Source: Phocoena phocoena (lineage: Eukaryota > Chordata > Mammalia > Artiodactyla > Phocoenidae). From it: DNA of 64,000 nucleotides. The stretch spans positions 1,660,501-1,724,500 of the forward strand of contig NW_027077440.1 in NCBI RefSeq assembly GCF_963924675.1, written 5' to 3'. The stretch's first letter is position 1. Every line of letters begins with the position of its first letter. This document shows positions 10,430-22,940 of this stretch, in pieces. Position numbers and translations under genes: made by a program. Under the pieces are notes generated by a model. It was not told where the DNA came from, made no database searches, and saw only the letters and a list, made by a program, of their open reading frames with translations.

Positions 10430-12465
10430 CAGTTTGGGTTGCGGAGAGACACTGATATTGAAAATCCCCTGGTGTTCTCCTCACATGAATGGGACCCTTC
10501 CTACACCTAAAACATGCCTGTCACACCCAGAGGATGGTATACCGTCTGATCGGGAAAAGTTTGGAAAAGGCATCTCATCTCCTCATCTCTTGGTGCTAGG
10601 GTTCACAACTCCAGCGTCTTTACTAACAGTCTCCCCACTTGGAGATGTCAGCACTGTCAACATCCTGTTGCATACAGTTTGGAATTTGTCCAGAGGATGA
10701 AGCAGAAGGAGGAGGAACCATGAGAGACAAGTCCTAGGTGTTTGGACAGGCACATGTCACTCTAATTTCCAATCAGGAAGACGAATTGACCAAAGGCTAG
10801 GGTTGCCCATGGAAACAGAATAAGGCTTGAGGAATCCTGATGCTTTGTGGCCAGTTCCCATAAACACAAGTTGGAAAATGGAACTCAGGGGCACTAAAAT
10901 TCACGAAACTGCAGAATTGAAAATATCTATCACTGAAAAATGTCTTGAGGAAAGTCAGAGAAAAGGACTTGTAAGCAACAGAGAATGGCAGGAAAGGGAT
11001 TGGAAGAGGTAGAAAGGACTCGCCATTAAGCACAAGAAAAGGGGCTGAACATTGGCAACATTGCAGTTGGCCAAAAAGGGTGTATGCGTCTTTTTCTGTA
11101 TATATTCAAGAAAAGGGCATACACTTTTTTAGCCAACCAAACAGGTGGGCACTGGAAATCAATACTACAAAACATATCACTTTGCATCAGTCAGAAGAGC
11201 CGTCCTCATAAAGTGTAAACACCAGAAATGCAGGACAGGGCAAGGAGAAAAGGGAGCCCTGTGAGTCTTATAGTGGAAATGTATATTGCCAACGGTCACT
11301 CTGGATAAGTCTATTGTGTTTACTAAAGCATCTAAAAAATGAGCTACCGAGCACAGGGCACTTGCACTCATGGACGTATATCTTGGGAAAAACAAAAATC
11401 GAGAGGACACAGGCACCCCAATGTTTACCACCTCTCTGTTTAAAAGATCCTCGACTAGGATATAACTTAAATATATCTGCAGAGAAATAACGGACAGAGA
11501 TGTGGTGCTTATGTAGAGTTGAATATTACTCAGCCTGGAAATCAATGAAATACGGCCAGGTATAATAACTCCAGAGAAGTTACGTGTGATCATTCGAAGT
11601 CACATAATTCAAAAAGAAAAAGACATAAGATATTACTAATACATGGAATGTTAACATGGCTACACATGAACTGAATTACAAAAGAGAAAAGGGTTTCAAA
11701 TTAAGAAAACCAACTTATGCTTCCTTAAGGGGAAAGGTGAGTTGGGGAGCTGCATAAAACCAGAGATTGAAATTAGCACAGATACCATTCCATAAGCCAA
11801 ATATGTAATAGTCAAGACCTACTCCTTGCTCAACGAAATGGACTCAACACGCCATATTCAATGCCGAAGAATATACCGGATTAGTAAGAATCTTAAAACC
11901 CATGGACTTATATGTCTCCGTAAGAGAATCAAGCGCGTGTACAGCGGCATAAACGAAGCAGTGAAAATCCGATAAATCCCATTAGTAAAATAGAGTTCAA
12001 AAACAAAACACAATGACAGTGAAATAGGTAGCAATTCTTAAATAATTCACTCAGGGCATGTGATGCAACCTGGATTTACCACATCTACACGCAGAGCTGG
12101 TTGAGACATAAGGCTGGACACTTCAGGCTGATAGAATTGGTGAGTTTCGGTGAGCAAGTGCAGACCCTTTGAAGTCATACTGCATTGTACCCATTCCATG
12201 AGTCCCATCTCTCCAGGTTCAAGGGATTCTTCCTCCAGCTAAAACATGCATGGGAAACCCAGAGTATGGTCCACCGTGTGATTGGGAAACGATTTAAAAT
12301 GCATCTCAGTTTTCGTATCCTCGTCCTCGGGTTCACCATTCCAGATGCGTTACTAACACTCTCCCTGCTTGGAGAGTCAGTGCGTTTAACCTCCTGTTTG
12401 GCACAGCTTGCAATTTCTGTGCAAGATGAACAGGAATAGGGAGAACCAATGAGAGACTAGCTATA
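10430..12465 (+). repeat. Edge satellite: partial unit plus one diverged full unit
   Basis: Satellite similarity becomes recognisable between about 10,430 and 10,480 (CTAAAACATGCCTG near 10,507 against CTAAAACATGCATG in regular units). A full but diverged unit starts at GGTGTTTGG (10,737). It carries a degenerate palindrome at about 11,067-11,138 and an L1-derived part ending with A-rich sequence near 12,000. Divergence drops sharply near 12,130, after which the sequence looks like the regular array. The full unit is 1,729 bp. Confidence 0.88.
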
Positions 12466-14210
12466 GGTGTCTGCACAGGCAAAGGTAACGCTCATTTCCC
12501 ACCAGGAAAAGGAATTAACCAAAGGCTCAGCGTGCCCTACCAGAAACAGATTAGGACCTGAAGCAATCCTGCGGTTTTGTGCCCAGCTCACAACAAAGCG
12601 AGTTGAAGAAAGGAGCTCAGGGGCACTGTCATTCACAAACCTGCAGAGTTATAAATGACAGCTATTCTCCAAAAATATATTGAAGTAAGCCTGCGAAAGG
12701 GACTTGAAAGCGGGGCAGAATTTCAGGAAAACCATTGCAGGGGGTAGACTGGAATTGCCCTGAAAGCATAGGAAAAGAGGCAGAACGTCGACAATGATGC
12801 ACTTGACCAAAAAGGGCGTATGAGTTTTTTCCTGAATATATTCAGGAAAAAACGCATACGGCCTTTTTGGCCAACCAAGCAAGCCTGTAAAGGAAATCTG
12901 CAATACAATGAAATCTCACTGCCCCCCCAGGAAAAGGGTCATCTGAAAAAAGTGTAAAATCCAGAAAGGTAGTACAGGATATGGAGAAGAGGGAGCCTTG
13001 TTATGCTGATTGGCAGGATGTAAATTGCCAGCAGCCACCCTGGAGAAGTGTATGGTGTTTCCTGAAACACGTAAGAAACAAAGCAACACAGCCTATGGCA
13101 ATTGCACATATGGTCCTATTGCTTAGGATTATTAAAATCAAAAACAGAGAGCCTCCCCAAAGTTTGTGACGGCTGTGTTCCCAAGAAGCTCGTATACAGT
13201 ACCAGGAAAATATCCCAGAAAGCAAAAAATGGATAAAGAAGTTTTGGCACGTACGTACAATGGAATGATTCAGCAATGAAATCTGTGTCATCAGGCCCGT
13301 AGCGGCATAGTGAGTGGATGCAGGTACGGTGATTCTACGTGAACTACGTCACACAGAAAAAGAAACATCATAAAATATCACTAATACACAGAATGTAAAC
13401 TTGACTACACATGAACTGAATTGCAAAACAGAACAGGGGCTCAAATTTAGAAAATCAACTAGTGCTTGCTTATGGGGAAAGGTGCGTTGGGGTGCTGCAT
13501 AGAACCAGAGACTGAAATTAGCACAGATAACTTTCCATAAGCCAAATATGTAATAGACAAGACCTACTCCTTGGTCAACGAAATGGACCCAACACCAGAT
13601 ATTCAATGCCTAAGAATATACCTGACTAGGAAGAATCTTAAAACCCATGGATATATATCTCTCCGTAAGAGAATCAAGCGTGTGTACAGCGGCCGAAACG
13701 CAGCAGTGAAAATCCGATAAATCCCACTATCAAAATAAATTTCAAAAACAAAACACAAAGACAGTGAAATAGAGAGCAATTCTTAAATAATTCACTCAGG
13801 GCATGTGATGCAACCGGGATTTAACACATCTACACCCAGAGCTGGTTGAGACATAAGGCTGGACTCTTCAGGTTTATAGCATTGGTGAGTTTCGGTGAGC
13901 AAATGCAGACCCTTTGAAGTCATACTGCATGGTACCCATTCCATGAGTCCCATCTCTCCAGGTTCAAGGGATTCTTCCGCCAGCTAAAACATGCATGGGA
14001 AACCCACAGTATGGTCCACCGTGTGATTGGGAAACGATTTAAAATGCATCTCAGTTTTCGTATCCTGGTCCTCGGGTTCACCATTCCAGGTGCTTTACTA
14101 ACACTCTCCCCGCTTGGAGAGTCAGTGCCTTTAACCTCCTGTTTGGCACAGCTTGCAATTTCTGTGCAAGATGTACAGGAATAGGGAGAACCAATGAGAG
14201 ACTAGCTATA
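12466..14210 (+). repeat. 1,746-bp satellite unit U1 (variant A)
   Basis: Length 1,745 bp. Palindrome at 12,803-12,874 with about three arm mismatches. The L1-derived half has the A variant (GGCAATTGCAC near 13,097) and a GGCCGAAACG site near 13,690. The tail shares the rare GAGTCCCATCTCTCC phrase with the end of the preceding unit, suggesting local homogenisation. Confidence 0.95.
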
Positions 14211-15955
14211 GGTGTCTGCAGGGGCAAAGGTAACGCTCATTTCCCACCAGGAAGAGGAATTAACCAAAGGCTCAGCTTGCCCTGCCGGAAACAGATTAGG
14301 GCCTGAAGCAATCCTGCGGTTTTGTGCCCAGCTCACAAGATAGCGAGTTGAAGAAAGGAGCTCAGGGACACTGTAATTCACAAACCTGCAGAGTTATAAA
14401 TGACAGCTATCCGCCAAAAATATATTGAAGTAAGCCTGCGAAGGGGACTTGAAATCGGGGCAGAATTTCAGGAAAACGATTGCGGGGGTAGACTGGAATT
14501 GCCCTGAAAGCATAGGAAAAGAGGCAGAACGTCAACAATGATGCACTTGGCCAAAAAGGGCGTATGCGTTTTTTCCTGAATATATTCAGGAAAAAACGCA
14601 TACGCCCTTTTGGCCAACCAAGCAAGCATGTAAAGGAAATCTGCACTACAATGAAGTCTCACTGCCCCCCGGGCAAAAGGGCCATCGGAAAAAAGTGTAA
14701 AATCCAGAAAGGTAGGACAGGATATGGAGAACAGGGAGCCTTGTTATGCTGATTGGCAGGATGTAAAATGTGAACAGCCACCCTGGAGAAGTGTATGGTG
14801 TTTCCTGAAACACGTAAGAAATAAAGCAACACAGCCTATGGCAATTGCACTTATGGTCCTATTGCTTAGGGAAATTAAAATCAAAAACAGAGAGCCACCC
14901 CAAAGTTTGTGACAGCTGTGTTCCCAAGAAGCTCGTCTACAGTACCAGGTAAATATCCCAGAAAACAAAAAATGGATAAAGATGTTGTGGCACGAACGTG
15001 CAATGCAATATCACTCAGCAATGAAATCTGTGTCATCAGGCCCGTAGCGGCATAGTGAGTGGATGCAGGAACGGTGATTCTACGAGAACTACGTCACACA
15101 GAAAAAGAAACATCATAAGATATCACTAATACACGGAATGTAAACTTGACTACACATGAACTGAATTACAAAACAGAACAGGGTCTCAAATTTAGAAAAC
15201 CAACTTGTGCTTCCTTATGGGGAAAGGTGCCTTGGGGTGTTGCATAAAACCAGAGACTGAAATTAGCACAGATAACTTTCCATAAGCCAAATATGTAATA
15301 GACAACACCTACTCCTTGCTCAACGAAATGGACCCAACACCACATATTCAACGCCTAGGAATATACCTGACTTGGAAGAATCTTAAAACCCATGGATATA
15401 TATGTCTCCGTAAGAGAATCAAGCATGTGTACAACGGCCGAAATGCAGCAGTGAAAATCCGATAAATCCCATTATCAAAATAAATTTCAAAAACAAAACA
15501 CATAGACAGTGAAATAGAGAGCAATTCTTAAATAACTCACTCAGGGCATGTGATGCAACCGGGATTGACCACATCTACACCCAGAGCTGGTTGAGACATA
15601 AGGCTGGACACTTCAGGCTGATAGCATTGGTGAGTTTCGGTGAGCAAACGCAGACCCTTTGAAGTCATACTGCATGGTACCTATTCCATGGGTCCCAACT
15701 CTCCTGGTTCAAGGGATTCTACCTCCAGCTAAAACATGCATGGGAAACACACAGTATGGTCCACCGTGTGATTGGGAAACTATTTAAAATGCATCTCAGT
15801 TTTCGTATCCTGGTCCTCGGGTTCACCATTCCAGATGCTTTACTACCAATCTCCCCGCTTGGAGAGTCAGTGCCTTTAAACTCCTCTTTTGCACAGCTTG
15901 CCATTTCTGTGCAAGATGAACAGGAATAGGGAGAACCAATGAGAGACTAGCTATA
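14211..15955 (+). repeat. 1,746-bp satellite unit U2 (variant A)
   Basis: Length 1,745 bp. Palindrome at 14,547-14,617 is perfect except for one missing T in the right arm. A variant in the L1-derived half. Confidence 0.95.
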
Positions 15956-17700
15956 GGTGTCTGCACGGGCAAATGTAACGCTCATTTCCCACCAGGAAGA
16001 GGAATTAACCAAAGGCTCAGCGTGCCCTGCCGGAAACAGATTAGGGCCTGAAGCAATCCTGCGGTTTTGTGCCCAGCTCACAAGAAAGCGAGTTGAAGAA
16101 ACGAGCTCTGGGGCACTGTAATTCACAAACCTGCAGAGTGATAAATGACAGCTATCCTCCAAAAATATATTGAAGTAAGCCTGCGAAGGGGACTTGAAAG
16201 CGGGGCAGAATTTCAGGAAAACCATTGCAGGGGGTAGACTGGAATTGCCCTGAAAGCATAGGAAAAGAGGCAGAACGTCGACAATGATGCACTTGGCCAA
16301 AAAGTGCGTATGCGTTTTTTCCTGAATATATTCAGGAAAAAACGCATATGCACTTTTTAGCCGAGCAAGCAAGCCTGTAAAGGAAATCTGCACTACAATG
16401 AAGTCTCACTGCCTCCCGGGCAAAAGGGCCATCTGAGAAATGTGTAAAATCCAGAAAGGTAGGACAGGATATGGAGAACAGGGAGCCTTGTTATGCTGAT
16501 TGGCAGGATGTAAATTGCCAGCAGCCACCCTGGAGAAGTGTTTGGTGTTTCCTGAAACACTTAAGAAACAAAGCAACACAGCCTATGGCACTTCCACTTA
16601 TGGTCCTATAGCTTATGGAAATTAAAATCAAAAACAGAGACCCACCCCAAAGTTTGGGACGGCTGTGTTCCCAAGAAGCTCGTCTACAGTACCAGGTAAA
16701 TATCCCAGAAAGCAAAAAATGGATAAAGAAGTTGTGGCATGTACGTACAATGAAATATCACTCAGCAATGAAATCTGTGTCATCAGGCCCGTAGCAGTTA
16801 GTGAGTGGATGCATGTACGGTGATTCTACATGAACTACGTCACACAGAAATAGAAACATCATAAGATATCACTAATACACGGAATGTAAAGTTGACTACA
16901 CATGAATGGAATTACAAAACAGAAAAGGGTCTCAAATTTAGAAAACCAACTAGTGCTTGCTTATGTGGAAAGGTGGGTTGGGGTGCTGCATAAAACCAGA
17001 GACTGAAATTAGCAGAGATAACTTTCCATAAGCCAAATATGTAATAGACAAGACCTACTCCTTGCTCAAAGAAATGGATCCAACACCACATGTTCAACGC
17101 CTAGGAATATACCTGACTAGGAAGAATCTTAAAACCCATGGATATATATGTGTCCGTAAGAGAATCAAGCGTGTGTACAGCGGCCGAAACGCAGTAGTGA
17201 AAATGCGATAAATCCCATTATCAAAATAAATTTCAAAAACAAAACACAAAGACAGTGAAATAGAGAGCAATTCTTAAATAATTCACTCAGGGCAGGTGAT
17301 GCAACCGGGATTGACCACATCTACACCCAGAGCTGGTTGAGACATAAGGCTGGACACTTCAGGCTGATAGCATTGTTGAGTTTCGGTGAGCAAATGCAGA
17401 CCCTTTGAAGTCATACTGCATGGTACCATTCCATGGATTCCAACTCTCCAGGGTCAAGGGGTTCTTCCTCCAGCTAAAACATGCATGGGAAACCCACAAT
17501 ATGGTCCAACGTGTGATTGGGAAACGATTTAAAATGCATCTCAGTTTTCGTATGCTGGTCCTCGGGTTCACCATTCCAGACGCTTTACTAACACTCTCCC
17601 CGCTAGGAGAGTCAGTGCCTTTAACCTCCTGTTTGGCAAAGTTTGCAATTTGTGCGCAAGATGAACAGGAATAGGGAAAACAAATGAGAGACTAGCTATA
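15956..17700 (+). repeat. 1,746-bp satellite unit U3 (variant B)
   Basis: Length 1,745 bp. Palindrome at 16,293-16,364. Both arms carry the same departure from consensus (AAAGTGC on the left, GCACTTT on the right), so that base pair is preserved. B variant (GGCACTTCCAC) in the L1-derived half. The last about 360 bp belong to a tract shared with U7 and U8 (see findings). Confidence 0.95.
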
Positions 17701-19447
17701 GCTGTCGGCACGGAAAATGTAACGCTCATTTCCCACCAGGAAGAGGAATTAACCAAAGGCTCAGCATGCCCTGCCAGAAACAGATTAGGGCCTGAAGCAA
17801 TCCTGCGGTTTTGTGCCCAGCTCACAAGAAAGCGAGTTGAAGAAAGGAGCTCAGGGGCACTGTAATTCAAAATCCTGGAGAATAATAAATGACAGCTATC
17901 CTCCAAAAATATATTGAAGTAAGCCTGCGAAGAGGAATTGAAAGCGGGGCAGAATTTCAGGAAAACCAATGCAGGGGGTAGACTGGAATTGCCCTGAAAG
18001 CTTAGGAAAAGAGGCAGAACGTCAAAAATGATGCACTTGGCCAAAAAGGACGTATGCGTTTTTTCCTGAATATATTCAGGAAAAAACGCATACGCCCTTT
18101 TTGGCCAACCAAGCAAGCCTGTAAAGGAAATCTGCACTACAATGAAATCTCACTGCCCGCCTTGGGCAAAAGGGCCATCTGATAAAAGTGTAAAATCCAG
18201 AAAGGTAGGACAGGATATGGAGAACAGGGAGCCTTGTTATGCTGATTGGCAGGATGTAAACTGCCAACCGCCACCCTGGAGAAGTGTACGCTGTTTCCTG
18301 AAACAGGTAAGAAATACAGCAACACAGCCTATGGCAATTGCACTTATGGTCCTATTGCTTAGGGAAATTTAAATCAAAAACAGAGAGCCACTGCAAAGTT
18401 TGGTACGGCTGTGTTCCCAAGAAGGTCGTCTACAGTACCAGGTAAATATCCCAGAAAGCAAAAAATGGATAAAGAAGTTGTGGCACATACGTGCAATGCA
18501 ATATCACTCAGCAATGAAATCTGTGTCATCAGGCCCGTAGCGGCATAGTGAGTGGATGCAGGTACGGTGATTCTACGTGAACTACGTCACACAGAAATAG
18601 AAACATCATAAGATATCACTAATACACGGAATATAAACTTGACTACACATGAACTGAATTACAAAACAGAACAGGGTCTCAAATTTAGAAAACCAACTAG
18701 TGCTTGATTATGAGGAAAGGTGCCTTGGGGTGCTGCATAAAACCAGAGACTGAAATAAGCACAGATAACATTCTATAAGCCAAATATGTAATAGACAAGA
18801 CCTACTCCTTGCTCAACGAAATGGACTCAACACCACATATTCAACGCCTAGGAATATACCTGACTAGGAAGAATCTTAAAACGCATGGATTTATATGTCT
18901 CCGTAAGAGAATCAAGCGTGTGTACAGCGGCATAAATGCAGCAGTGAAAATCCGATAAATCCCATTATCAAAATAAATTTCAAAAACAAAACCAAAGACA
19001 GTGAAATAGAGAGCAATTCTTAAATAATTCACTCAGGGCATGTGATGCAACCGGGATTGACCACATCTACACCCAGAGCTGGTTGAGACATAAGGCTGGA
19101 CAGTTCAGGCTGATAGCATTGGTGAGTTTCGGTGAACAAATGCAGATCCTTTGAAGTCATACTGCATGGTACCCATTCCAAGGGTCCCAACTCTCCAGGT
19201 TCAAGGGATTCTTTCTTCAGCTAAAACATGCATGGGAAACGCCGAGTATGGTCTACCGTGTGATTAGGAAACGATTTAAAATGCATCTCAGTTTTCGTAT
19301 CCTTGTCCTCGGGTTCACCATTCCAGACGGTTTACTAACACTCTCCCCGCCTGGAGAGTCAGTGCCTTTAACCTCCTGTTTGGCACAATTTGCAATTTCT
19401 GTGCAAGATGAACAGGAATAGGGAGAACCAATGAGAGACTAGCTGTA
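17701..19447 (+). repeat. 1,746-bp satellite unit U4 (variant A)
   Basis: Length 1,747 bp. Palindrome at 18,037-18,108 with one mismatch (AAAGGAC in the left arm). The first about 840 bp share rare variants with U8 at an offset of 6,986 bp, including AAATTTAAATC near 18,365. A long minus-strand open frame (17,568-18,137) crosses the palindrome and is a by-product of the repeat. Confidence 0.95.
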
Positions 19448-21194
19448 GGTGTCTGCACGGGCAAATGTAACGCTCATTGCCCACCAGGAAGAGGAATTAA
19501 ACAAAGGCTCAGTGTTCCCTGCTGGAAACAGATTAGGGCCTGAAGCAATCCTGCGGTTTTGTGCCCAGCTCACAAGAAAGCGAGTTGAAGAAAGGAGCTC
19601 AGGGGCACTGTAATTCAAAATCCTGGAGAGTAATAAATGACAGCTATCCTCCAAAAATATATTGAAGTAAGCCTGCGAAGAGGAATTGAAAGCGGGCTAG
19701 AATTTCAGGAAAACCATTGCAGGGGGTAGACGGGAATCGAACTGAAAGCATAGGAAATGAGGCAGAACGTCAAAAATGATGCACTTGGCCAAAAAGGGCG
19801 TATGCGTTTTTTCCTATATATATTCAGGAAAAAACGCATACGCCCTTTTTGGCCAACCAAGCAAGCCTGTAAAGGATATCTGCACTACAATGAAGTCTCA
19901 CTGCCCCCCGGGCAAAAGGGCCATCTGAAAAAAGTGTAAAATCCAGAAAGGTAGGACAGGATATGCAGAACAGGGAGCCTTGTTATGCTGATTGGCAGGA
20001 TGTAAATTGCCAACAGCCACCCTGGAGAAGTGTATGATGTTTCCTGAAACACGTAAGAAACAAAGCAACACAGCCTATGGCACTTCCACTTATAGTCCTA
20101 TAGCTTAGGAAAATTAAAATCAAAAACAGACAGCCACCCCAAAGTTTGGGACGGCTGTGTTCCCAAGAAGCTCGTCTACAATACCAGGTAAATATCCCAG
20201 AAAGCAAAAAATGGATAAAGAAGTTGTGGCACGTACATCCAATGCAATATCACTCAGCAATGAAATCTGTGTCATCAGGCCCGTAGTGCCATAGTGAGTG
20301 GATGCAGGTACGGTGATTCTACGTGAACTACGTCACACAGAAATAGAAACATCATAAGATATCACTAATACACGAAATGTAAACTTGACTACACGTGAAC
20401 TTAATTACAAAACAGAACAGGGTCGCAAATTTAGAAAACCAACTAGTGCTTGCTTATGGGGAAAGGTGCCTTGGGGTGCTGCATAAAACCAGGAACTGAA
20501 ATTAGCACAGATAACATTCCATAAGCCAAATATGTAATAGACAAGACCTACTCCTTGCTCAAAGAAATGGACTCAACAACACATATTCAACGCCTAGGAA
20601 TATACCTGACTAGGAAGAATCTTAAAACCCATGGATTTATATGTCTCCGTAAGAGAATCAAGCGTGTGTACAGTGGCATAAACGCAGCAGTGAAAATCCG
20701 ATAAATCCCATTATCAAAATAAATTTCGAAAACAAAACACAAAGACAGTGATGTAGAGAGCAATTCTTAAATAATTCACTCAGGGCATGTGATGCAACCG
20801 GGATTTAACACATCTACACCCAGAGCTGGTTGAGACATAAGGCTGGACACTTCAGGCTGATAGCATTGGTGAGTTTCGGTGAGCAAATACAGACCCTGTG
20901 AAGTCATACTGCATGGTACCTATTCCATGGGTCCCAACTCTCCTGGTTCAAGGGATTCTTCCTCCAGCTAAAACATGCATGGGAAACCCAGAGTATGGTC
21001 CACCGTGTGATTGGGAAATGATTTAAAATGCATCTCAGTTTTCGTATCGTGGTCCTCGGGTTCACCATTCCAGATGCTTTACTAACATTCTCCCCACTTG
21101 GAGAGTCAGTGCCTTTAACCTCCTGTTTGGCACAGCTTGCAATTTCTGTGCAAGATGAACAGGAAGAGGGAGAACCAATGAGAGACTAGCTGTA
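19448..21194 (+). repeat. 1,746-bp satellite unit U5 (variant B)
   Basis: Length 1,747 bp. Palindrome at 19,785-19,856 with two changes at its centre (CTATATATATTC instead of CTGAATATATTC). B variant. GGCATAAACG site near 20,675. Confidence 0.95.
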
Positions 21195-22940
21195 GGTGTC
21201 TGCACGGGCAAATGTAACGCTCATTTCTCACCAGGAAGAGGAATTAAACAAAGGCTCAGCGTGCCCTGCTGGAAACAAATTAGTGCCTGAAGCAATCCTG
21301 CGGTTTTGTGCCCAGCTCACAAGAAAGCGAGTTGAAGAAAGGAGCTCAGGGGCACTGTAATTCACAAACCTGCAGAGTTATAAATGACAGCTATCTTCCA
21401 AAAGTATATTGAAGTAAGCCTTCGAAGGGGACTTGAAAGCGGGGCAGAATTTCACTAAAATGATTGCAGAGGGTAGACTGGAATTGCCCTGAAAGCATAG
21501 GAAAAGAGGCACAACGTCGACAATGATGCACTTGGCCAAAAAGTGCGTATGCTTTTTATCTTGAATATATTCAGGAAAAAACGCATACGCCCTTTTTGGC
21601 CAACCAAGCAAGCCTGTAAAGGAAATCTGCACTACAATGAAGTCTCACTGCCCCCGTGGCAAAAATGTCATCTGAAAAAAGTGTAAAATCGAGAAAGGTA
21701 GGACAGGATATGGAGAACAGTGTGCCTTGTTATGCTGATTGGTAGGATGTAAATTGCCAACAGCCACACTGCAGAAGTGTATGGTGTATCCTGAAACACG
21801 TAAGAAATAAAGCAACACAACCTATGGCAATTGCACTTATGGTCCTATTGCTTAGGGAAATTAAAATCAAAAACAGAGAGCCACCCCAATGTTTGGGACG
21901 GCTGTGTTCCCAATAAGCTCATCTACATTGCCAGGTATATATCTCAGAAACAAAAAATGGATAAAGAAGTTGTGGCACGTACATGCAATGCAATATCACT
22001 CAGCAATGAAATCTGTGTCATCAAGCCCGTAGCGGCATAGTGAGTGGATGCAGGTACGGTGATTCTACGTGAACTACGTCACACAGAAAAAGAAACATCA
22101 TAAGATATCACTAATACACGGAATGTAAACTTGACTACACATGAACTGAATTACAAAACAGAACAGGGTCTGAAATGTAGAAAACCAACTAGTGCTTGTT
22201 TATGCGGAAAGGTGCCTTGGGGTGCTGCATAAAACCAGAGACTGAAATTAGCACAAATAACTTTCCATAAGCCAAATATGTAATAAACAAGACCTACACC
22301 TTGCTCAAAGAAATGGACTCAACACCACATATTCAACGCCTAGGAATATACCTGACTAGGAAGAATCTTAAAACCCATGGATTTATAGGTCTCCGTCTGA
22401 GAATCAAGCGTGTGTACAGCGGCATAAATGCAGCAGTGAAAATCCGAGAAATCCCATTATCAAAATAAACTTCAAAAACAAAACACAAAGACAGTGAGGT
22501 AGAGAGCAATTCTTAAATAATTCACTCAGGGCATGTGACGCAACCTGGATTTACCACATCTACACCCAGAGCTGTTTGAAACATAAGCCTGGACACTTCA
22601 GGCTGATAGCATTTATGAGTTTCAGTGAGCAAATGCAGACCCTTTGACATCATATTGCATGGTACCCATGCCATGGGTCCCAACTCTCCAGGTTCAAGGG
22701 ATTCTTCCTCCAGCTAAAACATGCATTGGAAACCAAGAGTATCGTCCACCGTGTGATTGGGAAACGATTTAAAATGCATCTCAGTTTTCATATCCTGGTC
22801 GTCGGGTTCACCATTCCAGGTGCTTTACTAACAATCTCCCTGCTTGGAGAGTCAGTGCCTTTAAACTCCTCTTTGGCACAGCTTGCAATTTCTGTGCAAG
22901 ATGAACAGGAATAGGGTGAACCAATGAGAGACTCACTGTA
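21195..22940 (+). repeat. 1,746-bp satellite unit U6 (variant A)
   Basis: Length 1,746 bp. Palindrome at 21,532-21,603 is weakened by several left-arm changes (AAAGTGC, GCTTTTTATCTTG). A variant. Shares AAAAGTATATTG near 21,402 with U13, U15 and U16, evidence of exchange between distant units. Confidence 0.95.

Noticed and set aside
12286..12302. Possible CENP-B-box-like sequence (ATTGGGAAACGATTT) in each unit
   Set aside because: The essential TTCG and CGGGA parts of the 17-bp box are absent. Only the middle looks similar.
13330..13356. CRE-like TACGTCA in each unit
   Set aside because: A single 7-bp motif without promoter context. It lies in the L1-derived half, where a related phrase (GAAGTAAGTCA) is ancestral.
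17568..18137. 189-codon minus-strand open frame in satellite unit U4 (similar at 24,554-25,102)
   Set aside because: It spans the palindrome and non-L1 satellite sequence, exists in full only where private variants remove stops, and shows no domain. It is a chance frame in a tandem repeat.
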